Positions 24,702 to 34,406 of a stretch of 64,000 nucleotides of DNA are shown one piece after another. Below the pieces are notes generated by a model. The model worked only from the letters and a program-made list of their open reading frames with translations, had not been told where the DNA came from and ran no database searches. The translations under genes and the position numbers were made by a program. How positions within the stretch are numbered: the first letter of the stretch is position 1; every line of letters starts with the position of its first letter. Source of the DNA: Thiohalobacter sp. (GTDB lineage: Bacteria > Pseudomonadota > Gammaproteobacteria > Thiohalobacterales > Thiohalobacteraceae); contig NZ_JALTON010000061.1 of the NCBI RefSeq assembly GCF_027000115.1, positions 1-64,000 on the forward strand, in the 5' to 3' direction.

Positions 24702-25951
24702 TGGTCAGGCCGCCACTGCTGTTTCTGTCGCACCGGATTCCCTACCCGCCCAACAAGGGCGACAAGATCCGCTCCTGGCACGTGCTGCGCCATCTGGCCG
24801 AACGTTACCGGGTGCATCTGGGCTGCTTCGTCGACGATCCCCGGGACTGGCGCTACGCCGAGGTCATCGAGCGCGAGGTTGCCGGCGCCTGTCTCAGGCC
24901 GCTGGATCCGCGACGTGCCCGCCTGCGCAGCCTGCGCGGCCTGTTTACCGGCGAGGCATTGAGCCTGCCCTACTATCGCGACAGCGATCTCCAGGACTGG
25001 GTCATCGAGACCATCGATCGTCATGCCATTGACCGTATCTTCGTGTTCTCTTCCGCCATGGCCCAGTATCTCGATCGCGCGCCCGTGGCGGGCCGCCGTC
25101 TGGTCATCGACTTCGTGGACGTGGATTCCGACAAATGGCGCCAGTATGCGCGCTCGCGACCCTGGCCCATGTCCTGGGTCTACCGGCGCGAGGGTGAACG
25201 CCTCCTCGAATACGACCGCCGCGTCGCTGCGCGCGCTAGCGCGAGCCTGTTCGTGTCCCGTGCCGAGGCCGACCTCTTCCGCTCGCTGGCGCCCGAGGCC
25301 ACCAACGTCGGCCATTTCGACAATGGTGTCGACTGGCGCTATTTCAGCCCCAGCCCTGCGCGCGACAATCCCTTTCCCGACGGGGCGCGTGCATTGGTAT
25401 TCACCGGCGCCATGGATTACTGGGCCAATGTCGAAGCGGTAAGCTGGTTCGCGCGAGAGGTCTTTCCCGCCATTCTGGCCGCACAGCCCGAGGCGCGCTT
25501 CTACATCGTCGGGGCGCGTCCCACCGAAGCCGTACGCCGTCTCGAGGCCCTGCCGGGCGTGGTGGTAACCGGGGCCGTCGAGGACATCCGGCCCTGGCTG
25601 GAACACGCCCATGCCGCAGTGGCGCCACTGCGCATCGCGCGGGGCGTACAGAACAAGGTGCTGGAGGCCATGGCCATGGCAACCCCCGTGGTGGCGACGC
25701 CGCCGGCTCTGGATGGCATCGAATTCCCCACCGGTCATGATCTCAACCGGGGCGAAACCGCCGACGAGCTGGTGCGACTGTGTCTGGAACTGCTGGCAGC
25801 GCGCCGCTCGGCCCCGGCAGCGCGCGACTGGGTGCGTCGGCGCTATGACTGGGATCGCAATCTCGCTGCGCTCGACGACCTGTTCGAGGACGCCATGGCA
25901 CCCGCAGCACCGCTGGAAGCGCGCAATAACCCTGGAGCCGTGCAACGATGA
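24701..25951 (+). CDS. XrtA-associated glycosyltransferase (stp1, TIGR03087 type)
   Basis: A 416-residue GT4-like glycosyltransferase. The opening SHRIPYPPNKGDKIRSWH is diagnostic of the exosortase-associated stp1 family. The C-terminal donor domain shows ALVFTGAMDYWAN and APLRIARGVQNKVLEAMAMATPVV, with the retaining-GT acidic residue in that block. The ATG overlaps the FemAB stop as TGATG. The sugar it transfers cannot be read from sequence. Confidence 0.9.
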   Translation: MVRPPLLFLSHRIPYPPNKGDKIRSWHVLRHLAERYRVHLGCFVDDPRDWRYAEVIEREVAGACLRPLDPRRARLRSLRGLFTGEALSLPYYRDSDLQDWVIETIDRHAIDRIFVFSSAMAQYLDRAPVAGRRLVIDFVDVDSDKWRQYARSRPWPMSWVYRREGERLLEYDRRVAARASASLFVSRAEADLFRSLAPEATNVGHFDNGVDWRYFSPSPARDNPFPDGARALVFTGAMDYWANVEAVSWFAREVFPAILAAQPEARFYIVGARPTEAVRRLEALPGVVVTGAVEDIRPWLEHAHAAVAPLRIARGVQNKVLEAMAMATPVVATPPALDGIEFPTGHDLNRGETADELVRLCLELLAARRSAPAARDWVRRRYDWDRNLAALDDLFEDAMAPAAPLEARNNPGAVQR

Positions 25952-27504
25952 GCAGTACCGCTGCCAACCTGCCCGGAACCGCCACCGGCCATCAACGGAT
26001 CTCGACCCCGGGCGCGCTGGCGGTGTCCGGGTTCGCCGTTATGGCCCTGCTGCTGGCTTATGGTGATACCGTGCTCGACATCGTCGGGATCTGGTCTCGC
26101 TCGGAAACCTTTGCCCACGGCTTCCTGGTGGTGCCGGTCAGCCTGTATCTGATCTGGCGTGCGCGTCATGACTGGCTGGGCATTCCGGCACGTCCCGCCT
26201 GGTGGGCCGCACCCTTGCTGCTCGGCCTGGGCTTCGCCTGGGTGGTGGCCAGTGTTACCGGCATTGCCGTCGGCCAGCATCTGAGCCTGGTGCTGATGCT
26301 GCCGACGACCGTGCTGCTGGTCATGGGCGCCCGCTTCGCCTGGGCCATCGCCTTCCCGCTGGCCTTCCTGATTTTCGCGGCGCCCATGGGTGAGGAGCTG
26401 ATGCCGCTGCTCATGGATTTTACGGCGCGTTTCACCGTGACCATGTTGCGTCTCAGTGGTATCCCGGTCTATGTCGAGGGTACTTTCTTCAGCATTCCCA
26501 GCGGCGACTGGTCGGTGGTCGAGGGCTGCAGCGGAATCCGCTACCTGATTGCCTCGGTGACCATGGGCTCGCTGTTCGCCTATGTCAGTTATCGCGCCTA
26601 CTGGAAGCGGGCATTGTTCATCGCCTTCTCGGTGGTGCTGCCCATCATTGCCAATGGCCTTCGCGCCTACATGATTGTCATGATCGCGCATCTCAGCGAC
26701 ATGAAGCTGGCCCTGGGCGTCGATCACTTCATCTATGGCTGGGTGTTCTTCGGGCTGGTGATGCTGCTGATGTTCTGGATCGGCAGCTTCTTCGCGGACC
26801 CCGATGTACCCCGTCCGGCTCGGGTGGCAGCAGGACATTCTCCCGTCGCACCGGTGGTAGGTGCGGCCCTGCTCGCGATCGCGGTCGCGGCACCCTGGCC
26901 CGCGATCGGCCAGTGGATGGCAAGCGGGCCGTCCGGTGGCGCGACCCTGCGGTTCGAATGGCCTGCGCCACCGGCCGGCTGGCGCGAGGCCGAAGCCTTC
27001 ACCGACTGGCGCCCGCACTACCAGAAACCTCTGGCTACCCGCACCCTGTTCCTGGAGGATGGCAAGGGCCCGGTCGCGGTGCACCTGGTGTTCTATGCCG
27101 GTGGCGGCGAAGGTGAGCTCGTCAACTCGCGCAACGTCATGATTCCGCAGAAGCACGCAATCTGGCAGAAGGTGGGTGGCGGCAACCGCCAGCGTACCGG
27201 CGTGCCCGCCGAGGTGGTGGAGGCGAGGCTGCGCTCCCATGGCCAGCGGCTGCTGATCGCGCGTTGGTACTGGCTCGACGGTGCTGAGACCGCCAACGAC
27301 TATGTCGCCAAGTTGATCGAGGCACGGGCGCGACTGGCGGGACGCGATCCCCTGTCGGCCGCGGTCGTGGTGTTTGCCCCCTACCAGGAACGCGGTGAGG
27401 AGGCGCCGCTGCGCGCCCGTCTGGACGCGTTCATCGATGCCTGGGGGGCGGGTCTGCGGCAGGCGCTGGCAGCGGCCGTCATCGAGAGGGTGCCCGCCGA
27501 GTGA
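25948..27504 (+). CDS. xrtA: Exosortase A with fused EpsI domain
   Basis: A 518-residue polytopic membrane transpeptidase that cleaves PEP-CTERM proteins at the sorting signal. About eight helices span residues 20-290. The catalytic residues are visible: C194 in VEGCSGIRYL, R239 in ANGLRAYM and H260 in DHFIYGW. The C-terminal third (about 300-518) is a periplasmic EpsI-like domain, usual in the XrtA class. The ATG overlaps the stp1 stop by four bases. The one clear substrate in this window is the PEP-CTERM protein at 11200-12024; others are likely elsewhere in the genome. Confidence 0.95.
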   Translation: MSSTAANLPGTATGHQRISTPGALAVSGFAVMALLLAYGDTVLDIVGIWSRSETFAHGFLVVPVSLYLIWRARHDWLGIPARPAWWAAPLLLGLGFAWVVASVTGIAVGQHLSLVLMLPTTVLLVMGARFAWAIAFPLAFLIFAAPMGEELMPLLMDFTARFTVTMLRLSGIPVYVEGTFFSIPSGDWSVVEGCSGIRYLIASVTMGSLFAYVSYRAYWKRALFIAFSVVLPIIANGLRAYMIVMIAHLSDMKLALGVDHFIYGWVFFGLVMLLMFWIGSFFADPDVPRPARVAAGHSPVAPVVGAALLAIAVAAPWPAIGQWMASGPSGGATLRFEWPAPPAGWREAEAFTDWRPHYQKPLATRTLFLEDGKGPVAVHLVFYAGGGEGELVNSRNVMIPQKHAIWQKVGGGNRQRTGVPAEVVEARLRSHGQRLLIARWYWLDGAETANDYVAKLIEARARLAGRDPLSAAVVVFAPYQERGEEAPLRARLDAFIDAWGAGLRQALAAAVIERVPAE

Positions 27505-28670
27505 CGGAAGCAGTCGCGCGGGCCGCGGAGGCACCGCTGATCGTGCATGTCATTTACCGCCTGCAGGTTGGCGGACTGGAGAACGGCCTGGTCAACCTTG
27601 TCAACCAGATGCCGCGGGACCGCTACCGGCATGCCATCGTCAGCCTCACCGATGTCACCGAGTTTCGCCAGCGCATCCGCCGCGACGACGTGGATGTCAT
27701 CGCGTTGCACAAGGTGCCCGGCCAGGACTGGGGGCTTTATCCGCGGCTGTGGCGGCTGTTCCGCCGATTGCGCCCGCGGATCGTGCACAGCCGCAACCTG
27801 GCCGCGCTGGAGGCCCAGGTACCGGCCTGGCTCGCCGGGGTGCCCTGTCGCATCCATGGCGAGCACGGCTGGGACGTGACCGATCTCGACGGCAGCCGCT
27901 ACCGTCGCCTGAAGCGCCTGCTGCGGCCCTTCGTCGGGCACTACATCGCGCTGTCCGGACAGATCGAGGGCTATCTCAGGGAGCAGATCGGCGTGCCCCC
28001 GCATCGCCTGACCCGCATCATCAACGGCGTCGACACCGGGCGCTTCCGGCCCGATGGCCCGGCAGCGGCACTGCCAGAGGCCTTTGCCGGCAGCGATCTG
28101 GTGCGCATCGGCACCGTGGGGCGGCTGGAGGCGGTCAAGGACCAGGGCACGCTGCTGGCAGCCTTCATCCGTCTGCGTGACCTGGAGCCGGGGGCCTTCC
28201 GGCGGCTGCGGCTGATCCTGGTGGGCGAGGGCAGCCTCCGTCCGGCGCTGGAGGCCCGGGCAGAGGCAGCGGGGGTGGCGGATCAGGTCTGGTTCGCCGG
28301 CGCGCGCGACGACATCCCGCAACTGCTGCGGACACTGGATCTGTTCGTGTTGCCATCACGGGCCGAGGGCATCTCCAACACCATCATGGAGGCCATGGCC
28401 AGCGCCCTCCCGGTGGTTGCCACCCATGTCGGCGGCAATGGCGAGCTGGTTCGGGACGGCGAGACCGGCCGGCTGGTTCCCGCCCAGGACCCCGAGGCGA
28501 TGGCACGCGCCCTGCACGCATTCAGGGATGCGACGGTTCGCCGGCGCATGGGGGCTGCCGGTCGCGCGCGGGCCGAGGCAGCGTTCAGCCTGGCGGTGAT
28601 GGTGAATCGCTACCTGGAAGTCTACGACCGGCAATGCGGGGCCAGTGCCGCCGCAAACGGAGGGAACTGA
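27501..28670 (+). CDS. XrtA-associated glycosyltransferase (stp2, TIGR03088 type)
   Basis: A 389-residue GT4 glycosyltransferase. The N-terminal acceptor domain starts VIYRLQVGGLENGLVNLVNQMP, diagnostic of the stp2 family. The C-terminal donor domain carries GTVGRLEAVKDQ and PSRAEGISNTIMEAMASALPVV, the EX7E-type motif. It starts with GTG overlapping the xrtA stop (GTGA). It is a cytosolic enzyme extending the lipid-linked repeat unit. Confidence 0.92.
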   Translation: MTEAVARAAEAPLIVHVIYRLQVGGLENGLVNLVNQMPRDRYRHAIVSLTDVTEFRQRIRRDDVDVIALHKVPGQDWGLYPRLWRLFRRLRPRIVHSRNLAALEAQVPAWLAGVPCRIHGEHGWDVTDLDGSRYRRLKRLLRPFVGHYIALSGQIEGYLREQIGVPPHRLTRIINGVDTGRFRPDGPAAALPEAFAGSDLVRIGTVGRLEAVKDQGTLLAAFIRLRDLEPGAFRRLRLILVGEGSLRPALEARAEAAGVADQVWFAGARDDIPQLLRTLDLFVLPSRAEGISNTIMEAMASALPVVATHVGGNGELVRDGETGRLVPAQDPEAMARALHAFRDATVRRRMGAAGRARAEAAFSLAVMVNRYLEVYDRQCGASAAANGGN

Positions 28671-28673
28671 AAC

Positions 28674-30575
28674 GTGTGCGGCATCGCTGGTATCTTCGAC
28701 CTGCGCGACAAGCGTGACATCGATCGCGCCTGTGTCGAGCGCATGAACCAGGTGCAGTTCCATCGCGGACCCGATCAGGGGGGGACCCATTTCGAGCCGG
28801 GCGTGGGCCTGGCCCACCGGCGCCTGTCCATCATCGATCTGTCGAACGGCCGCCAGCCCCTGTTCAACGAGGACGAAACCGTGGTCGTCGTCTACAACGG
28901 CGAGATCTACAATTTCCCCGCGCTGATGGATGAACTCAAGGCGCTGGGCCACAGGTTCCGTACCCACTGCGACACCGAGGTCATCGTCCATGCCTGGGAA
29001 AGCTGGGGCGAGACCTGCGTGGACCGTTTTCGCGGCATGTTTGCCTTCGCGCTCTGGGACCGCAACCGCGAGACCCTGTTCCTGGCCCGCGACCGTCTCG
29101 GCATCAAGCCGCTGCACTATGCCGAACTCGATGACGGCCGGCTGCTGTTTGCTTCCGAGATCAAGTCGCTGCTGGCGGTGCCCGAGCTGTCGCGGACCCT
29201 CGATCCACAGGCGGTGGAGGACTACTTCGCGCTGGGCTATGTGCCCGACCCGCGCAGCATTTTCCGCGCTGTGCACAAGCTGGAGCCGGGTCATACGCTG
29301 ACCCTCAGGCGTGGGCAGACGCTGGCACGCCCCCGGCGCTACTGGGATGTGCAGTTCCGCGACAACGGCGTACAGCGCCTGGAGGATGCCGAGCATGAGC
29401 TGCGCGACCGCCTGCGCGAGGCCGTGGACATTCGCCTGATTTCGGAGGTGCCGCTGGGCGCCTTCCTGTCCGGCGGCGTAGATTCCTCCGCCGTGGTGGC
29501 CATGATGGCCGGATTGTCCAGCGAACCCGTCAATACCTGTTCCATTTCCTTTGGCGATCCGGCCTTCAACGAGTCCGCCCATGCCGAGGCCGTGGCGCGG
29601 CGCTTCGGCACCAACCACCAGGTCGAGCAGGTGGATCCCGACGACTTCGACCTCATCGACCGCCTTGCCGAACTCTACGATGAACCCTATGCCGACAGCT
29701 CGGCCATGCCGACCTATCGCGTCTGCCAACTGGCGCGCAAGCGGGTGACCGTGGCCCTGTCCGGGGATGGCGGCGACGAGAACTTTGCCGGTTACCGGCG
29801 CTACCGCTGGCACATGGACGAGGAACGGTTGCGCCGGCTGCTGCCGCTCGGGCTGCGTCGCCTGCTGTTCGGAACCCTGGGATCGCTCTATCCCAAGCTG
29901 GATTGGGCGCCCCGGTTCCTGCGCGCGAAGTCCACCTTCCAGGCGCTGGCGCGCGACTCGCTGGAGGGTTACTTCCACAATTTCTCGCTGTTGCCCGAGG
30001 CACAGCGCCAGCGGCTCTATGGCCCGGCGTTTCGGCGTGAGCTTGCCGGCTATCGCGCCATCGAGTCCTTCCGCCGGCATCTGGGCAGTGCCCCGGATCA
30101 TCCGCTGTCCCGGGTGCAGTATCTCGACATCAAGACCTATCTCGCCGGCGACATTCTCACCAAGGTGGACCGTGCCAGCATGGCCCATGCCCTCGAGGTC
30201 CGCGTGCCCATCCTCGACCATCAGTTCGTGGAATGGGTCGCCGGTCTGCCGCCGCATCTCAAGCTGCACGGACACCAGGGCAAGTACGTGTTCAAGAAGG
30301 CATTGGAACCGCTGCTGCCGGATGACATCCTGTACCGGCGCAAGATGGGCTTCTCGGTGCCGCTGGCCAGATGGTTCCGCGGGCCGCTGCGCCAGCGCCT
30401 GCGGGACGCCCTGCTCGGCGAGCGCATGCTGGACAGCGGCTATTTCGACCCCGGAACCCTGCGTGCGCTGGTCGACCAGCACCAGTCCGGGCGCCGCGAC
30501 CACAGCGCCATTCTCTGGTCGCTGCTGATGTTCGAGGCCTTCGAGCGGCGGGTGTTGGAAGGGAGGGCGGCATGA
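28674..30575 (+). CDS. XrtA-associated amidotransferase (asparagine synthase type)
   Basis: A 633-residue class II amidotransferase. The glutaminase domain begins MCGIAGIFD, so the nucleophile Cys2 is present, with RLSIIDLSNG and YNGEIYNF completing that active site. The synthetase domain shows the pyrophosphate loop LSGGVDSSA and SGDGGDENFAGYRR. It matches the exosortase-linked family TIGR03108. The start is GTG 28674, three bases after stp2. It probably amidates a uronic acid carboxylate of the polymer or its precursor (inference). Compare the degenerate paralogue at 35253-37064. Confidence 0.93.
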   Translation: MCGIAGIFDLRDKRDIDRACVERMNQVQFHRGPDQGGTHFEPGVGLAHRRLSIIDLSNGRQPLFNEDETVVVVYNGEIYNFPALMDELKALGHRFRTHCDTEVIVHAWESWGETCVDRFRGMFAFALWDRNRETLFLARDRLGIKPLHYAELDDGRLLFASEIKSLLAVPELSRTLDPQAVEDYFALGYVPDPRSIFRAVHKLEPGHTLTLRRGQTLARPRRYWDVQFRDNGVQRLEDAEHELRDRLREAVDIRLISEVPLGAFLSGGVDSSAVVAMMAGLSSEPVNTCSISFGDPAFNESAHAEAVARRFGTNHQVEQVDPDDFDLIDRLAELYDEPYADSSAMPTYRVCQLARKRVTVALSGDGGDENFAGYRRYRWHMDEERLRRLLPLGLRRLLFGTLGSLYPKLDWAPRFLRAKSTFQALARDSLEGYFHNFSLLPEAQRQRLYGPAFRRELAGYRAIESFRRHLGSAPDHPLSRVQYLDIKTYLAGDILTKVDRASMAHALEVRVPILDHQFVEWVAGLPPHLKLHGHQGKYVFKKALEPLLPDDILYRRKMGFSVPLARWFRGPLRQRLRDALLGERMLDSGYFDPGTLRALVDQHQSGRRDHSAILWSLLMFEAFERRVLEGRAA

Positions 30576-31798
30576 GAATCCTGCACGTGCTGGACCATTC
30601 CATCCCGCTGCACAGCGGTTATACCTTCCGTACCCGCGCCATCCTGCGCGAGCAGCGCGCGCGTGGCTGGGAGACCTGTCATGTGACCGGTCCCAAGCAC
30701 AATCAGGTCGCAGGTGTCGATGGCGGCAGCGAGACGATCGAGGGCCTGGAGTTCCATCGCAGCCGCACGCCGCGGCAGTGGCACGCGCGCCTGCCAATGG
30801 CAAACCAGTGGGCCGTGGTGCAAGCCTTGCAGGCGCGACTGGAGGAACTGATCCCGATCCTGGGGCCGGACATCCTGCACGCCCATTCGCCGGCGCTGGA
30901 CGGTTTGGCGGCGGTGCGTGCGGCTGCCCGCTTCGGTCTGCCGGTCGTCTACGAGATCCGTGCCTTCTGGGAGGACGCGGCCGTCGATCATGGCACCAGC
31001 CGCGCCTGGGGACCGCGCTATCGCCTCACCCGTGCCCTGGAGACCCATGTGGTCCGGCGCGCCGATGCCGTGACCACCATCTGCGAGGGCCTGCGCGGTG
31101 ACCTGCTGGCCCGTGGCCTGCCCGAGGACAAGGTGACCGTCATCCCCAATGCCGTGGATCTCGACCAGTTCCAGCAGCATCCGCCACGTGACGAAGCGCT
31201 GGCCGAGTCGCTGGGCTGCCGGGGGCGTACGGTGCTCGGATTCCTCGGCTCCTTCTATGCCTACGAGGGCCTGTCGCTGCTGCTGGAAGCGCTGCCCTGC
31301 ATCCGCGAACGGCGAGCGGAGGTCTGTGTGCTGCTGGTCGGCGGCGGGCCGGAGGAGGATCGCTTGCGGAAACTGGCCGAGGACCTGGGCATCCAGCACG
31401 TGGTGCACTTCGTCGGCCGAGTACCCCACGAACAGGTGCCTGCCTACTATGGCCTGGTCGATCTGCTGGTCTACCCGCGCCTGCCCATGCGGCTGACCGA
31501 TCTGGTCACGCCGCTCAAGCCGCTGGAAGCCATGGCCCAGGAACGACTGCTGGTGGCGTCGGACGTGGGTGGCCACCGCGAGCTGATTCGGGATGGCGTG
31601 ACCGGGCGATTGTTCCGCGCGGGTGATGCCGACAGCCTGTGCCGCACGGTACTGGAGATGCTCGAGCGCCGGGACGACTGGCCGGACATGCGCGCGGCCG
31701 GCCGCCGCTTCGTGGAGAGCGAACGCAACTGGCGCAACAGCGTGGCGCGTTACGAGCCGGTTTACCGAGGTCTGCTGGCCGGGAGGGGTTCTCGATGA
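30572..31798 (+). CDS. XrtA-associated glycosyltransferase (Daro_2409/TIGR04063 type)
   Basis: A 408-residue GT4 glycosyltransferase. The start MRILHVLDHSIPLHSGYTFR and the middle block YEIRAFWEDAAVDHGT are typical of this exosortase A-associated family. The donor domain has LGFLGSFYAYEGLSLLLEA and TPLKPLEAMAQERLLVASDVGG. ATG 30572 overlaps the amidotransferase stop by four bases. Donor and linkage are unknown. Confidence 0.92.
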   Translation: MRILHVLDHSIPLHSGYTFRTRAILREQRARGWETCHVTGPKHNQVAGVDGGSETIEGLEFHRSRTPRQWHARLPMANQWAVVQALQARLEELIPILGPDILHAHSPALDGLAAVRAAARFGLPVVYEIRAFWEDAAVDHGTSRAWGPRYRLTRALETHVVRRADAVTTICEGLRGDLLARGLPEDKVTVIPNAVDLDQFQQHPPRDEALAESLGCRGRTVLGFLGSFYAYEGLSLLLEALPCIRERRAEVCVLLVGGGPEEDRLRKLAEDLGIQHVVHFVGRVPHEQVPAYYGLVDLLVYPRLPMRLTDLVTPLKPLEAMAQERLLVASDVGGHRELIRDGVTGRLFRAGDADSLCRTVLEMLERRDDWPDMRAAGRRFVESERNWRNSVARYEPVYRGLLAGRGSR

Positions 31799-33042
31799 AC
31801 GCAGCCACGGAGCGGCCCAGGCTGGTTGTTTTTTCCAGCCTGTTTCCCTCGCCGGCGCAGCCCAGTGCCGGCGTCTTCGTACGGGAGCGGATGTTCCGCG
31901 TTGGCCGGGTGCTGCCGGTGACGGTGGTTTCGCCGCAGCCCTGGTTCCCGTTGCAGTCACTGATCCGTGCCTTCGTGCCGCGCTACCGTCCGCCCGCGCC
32001 GGGTTTCGAGATCATGGACGGCGTCGAAGTCTACCGGCCGCGCTTTCTGGCTCTGCCCGGGGTGCTGCGGCGACTGGATGGACTGTCGATGGCTCTGTCC
32101 AGCCTGCGCTGCGTGCGCCGATTGAAACAGACCGGGCGAGCGGACCTGATCGATGCCCACTTCAGCTTTCCCGATGGCCGTGCTGCCACCCTGATCGGTC
32201 GCTGGCTGGGTCTGCCGGTCACCATCACCCTGCGGGGCACCGAGGTGCCGCACCTGCGGACCACGCGGCGACCGCAGTTGCTGGCAGCCTGGCGCGATGC
32301 CCGCCACCTGTTCAGCGTGTCCGAATCGCTGCGCCGGGTCGCCATCGAACGTGGGGTGCCGGCGGAGAAGATCGAGGTGGTGGGGAATGGTGTGGACGTG
32401 GAGCGCTTTCACCCCGTACCACGTCACCAGGCGCGCGAGGCGTTGGGCTTGCCGGATGATGCCGAAGTGCTGGTTACCGTCGGCGGTCTGGTCGAGCGCA
32501 AGGGTTTCCATCGTGTCATCGAGGTATTGCCGCGGTTGCTGAAGAATCATACGCGCCTGCACTACCTGATCGTGGGCGGTGCAACGGCCGAAGGGGACTG
32601 GCGTGACCGCCTGCAGGCGCAGGTCCGGGACCTGGGCATCGAACAGCGGGTGCATTTCCTCGGCGCCCTGCCGCCCGATCAGCTCAAGAACCCGCTCTCG
32701 GCGGCGGACCTGTTTGTGCTCTCCACCCGCAACGAGGGCTGGGCCAACGTGCTGCTGGAGGCCATGGCCTGCGGCCTGCCGGTGATCACGACCGATGTCG
32801 GCGGCAATGCCGAAGTGGTATGCCGTCCCGAACTGGGTCGCATCGTGCCCTTCGGAGACGCCGATGCCCTGGCGCGGGTCCTGGATGAAGCGCTGGCGCA
32901 GCGCTGGGACCGGGCCGCGATCCGTGCCCACGCCTGTGCCAACGGCTGGGACGAGCGGGTCAAACGGCTGGTCAGCCGCTTCTGCAGCCTTGCCCGGCCG
33001 CCCGGGACCACGGCCGGTACGGCGGAGCATGTGCAGTCGTGA
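31795..33042 (+). CDS. Glycosyltransferase, GT4 family
   Basis: A 415-residue GT4 enzyme. It has N-terminal SSLFPSPAQPSAGVFVRER, the acceptor-side block DAHFSFPDG, GNGVDVERFHP, and the donor-domain motif STRNEGWANVLLEAMACGLPVI with paired acidic residues. ATG overlaps the previous stop (ATGA) and its own stop overlaps the next start (GTGA), so it is firmly inside the operon. It presumably adds one sugar to the repeat unit. Confidence 0.9.
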   Translation: MNAATERPRLVVFSSLFPSPAQPSAGVFVRERMFRVGRVLPVTVVSPQPWFPLQSLIRAFVPRYRPPAPGFEIMDGVEVYRPRFLALPGVLRRLDGLSMALSSLRCVRRLKQTGRADLIDAHFSFPDGRAATLIGRWLGLPVTITLRGTEVPHLRTTRRPQLLAAWRDARHLFSVSESLRRVAIERGVPAEKIEVVGNGVDVERFHPVPRHQAREALGLPDDAEVLVTVGGLVERKGFHRVIEVLPRLLKNHTRLHYLIVGGATAEGDWRDRLQAQVRDLGIEQRVHFLGALPPDQLKNPLSAADLFVLSTRNEGWANVLLEAMACGLPVITTDVGGNAEVVCRPELGRIVPFGDADALARVLDEALAQRWDRAAIRAHACANGWDERVKRLVSRFCSLARPPGTTAGTAEHVQS

Positions 33043-34391
33043 GCGGTCTGTACACCCGCCTGGTCAGCGGCCTGCTGTTTCCGTTGCACGAGCGGCTAAA
33101 GCGCCACGACTCGGTCGCGGTGCGCCGGGCGCTGGAGCAGAGCCAGTGGTGGTCGCCCGAGCGCATCCGGGGGTTGCAGGTCGAGCGCCTGCGTACGCTG
33201 CTCATGCGCGCTGGCGCCGAAGTTCCCTACTACCGCAGCTTGTTCCGGGAGCAGGGCTTCGATCCCGCAATGGTGGACTCGCTCGAGGACCTGCGGAAGC
33301 TGCCTTTTCTTGACAAGCCGGCCATTCGCGCCCATCTCGACGCGCTGCGCTCGGTGCGTGCGAGAGGGCTGGCCCGCTTCAATACCGGCGGCTCCAGCGG
33401 CGAGCCGCTGATCTTCTACATCGGGCGCGAGCGTATCAGCCACGATGTCGCCGCCAAGTGGCGCGCCACCCGCTGGTGGGGCGTGGACATTGGCGACCGG
33501 GAAATCGTGGTCTGGGGTTCGCCCATCGAGCTCGGCAGCCAGGATCGTATTCGTGCCATCCGCGACCGCCTGTTACGTACCCGTTTGCTGCCGGCCTTCG
33601 AGATGTCCGAGCAGCGGCTGGACGAGTTCATCGGCGAGATTCGCCGCTTCCGGCCGGTCATGCTCTTTGGCTATCCCTCGTCACTGGCCCACATCGCCGG
33701 ACATGCCGAGGGCCGCGGCCAGCGCATGGATGACCTCGGCATCCGGGTCGCCTTCGTGACCTCCGAGCGCCTGTACGACCACCAGCGCGAGCGCATCGAG
33801 CGCGTGTTCGGCTGCCCGGTTGCCAATGGATACGGGGGCAGGGATGCCGGCTTCATTGCCCACCAGTGCCCCGAAGGCGGCATGCACCTGACCGCCGAGG
33901 ATATCATTGTCGAGATCGTCGACCCCGAAGGCTGCGTACTCGGCCCCGGAGAATCCGGCGAGATCGTCGTCACCCATCTCGCCACTGCCGACTTTCCCTT
34001 CATCCGTTACCGCACCGGCGACGTCGGTATTCTCGACGACCGCCCCTGTGCCTGCGGCCGCGGTCTGCCCCTGTTGCGCGAGATCCAGGGCCGCACCACC
34101 GACTTCATCGTCGCCCGCGACGGCACCGTCATGCACGGACTGGCACTGATCTACGTCCTTCGCGACCTGCCGGGGATTGCCAACTTCCGTATCGAGCAGC
34201 ACTCGCTGGATCGCACCGAGGTGCAGATCGTCACTGATGACGGCTTCGATCCCGCCTGCATCCCCGGTATACAGGACGCGTTCCGTCAGCGCCTGGGGGA
34301 AAGCGTGACCATCGAGGTGCGGCAGGTGGACGAGATCGCCCGCGAGGCTTCAGGAAAGTTCCGCTATGTGGTGAGCCGGGTCGAGCTGTGA
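33039..34391 (+). CDS. PaaK/CapK-like acyl-adenylate ligase
   Basis: A 450-residue AMP-forming enzyme of the phenylacetate-CoA ligase/CapK type common in polysaccharide loci. The phosphate loop is NTGGSSGEP (near residue 110), ANGYGGRDAGFIAHQC is the adenylate-binding block and FPFIRYRTGDVG the conserved hinge. GTG 33039 overlaps the preceding stop. It would activate an acyl or aryl acid, perhaps for polymer acylation; the substrate is unknown. It ends this operon and faces the sulfotransferase at 34407 on the opposite strand. Confidence 0.88.
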   Translation: MSGLYTRLVSGLLFPLHERLKRHDSVAVRRALEQSQWWSPERIRGLQVERLRTLLMRAGAEVPYYRSLFREQGFDPAMVDSLEDLRKLPFLDKPAIRAHLDALRSVRARGLARFNTGGSSGEPLIFYIGRERISHDVAAKWRATRWWGVDIGDREIVVWGSPIELGSQDRIRAIRDRLLRTRLLPAFEMSEQRLDEFIGEIRRFRPVMLFGYPSSLAHIAGHAEGRGQRMDDLGIRVAFVTSERLYDHQRERIERVFGCPVANGYGGRDAGFIAHQCPEGGMHLTAEDIIVEIVDPEGCVLGPGESGEIVVTHLATADFPFIRYRTGDVGILDDRPCACGRGLPLLREIQGRTTDFIVARDGTVMHGLALIYVLRDLPGIANFRIEQHSLDRTEVQIVTDDGFDPACIPGIQDAFRQRLGESVTIEVRQVDEIAREASGKFRYVVSRVEL

Positions 34392-34406
34392 AGCCGCGGC
34401 TGTTCC

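Noticed and set aside
34392-34406. AGCCGCGGCT palindrome between convergent genes as a terminator
   Set aside because: The stem is short and no T run follows on either strand.
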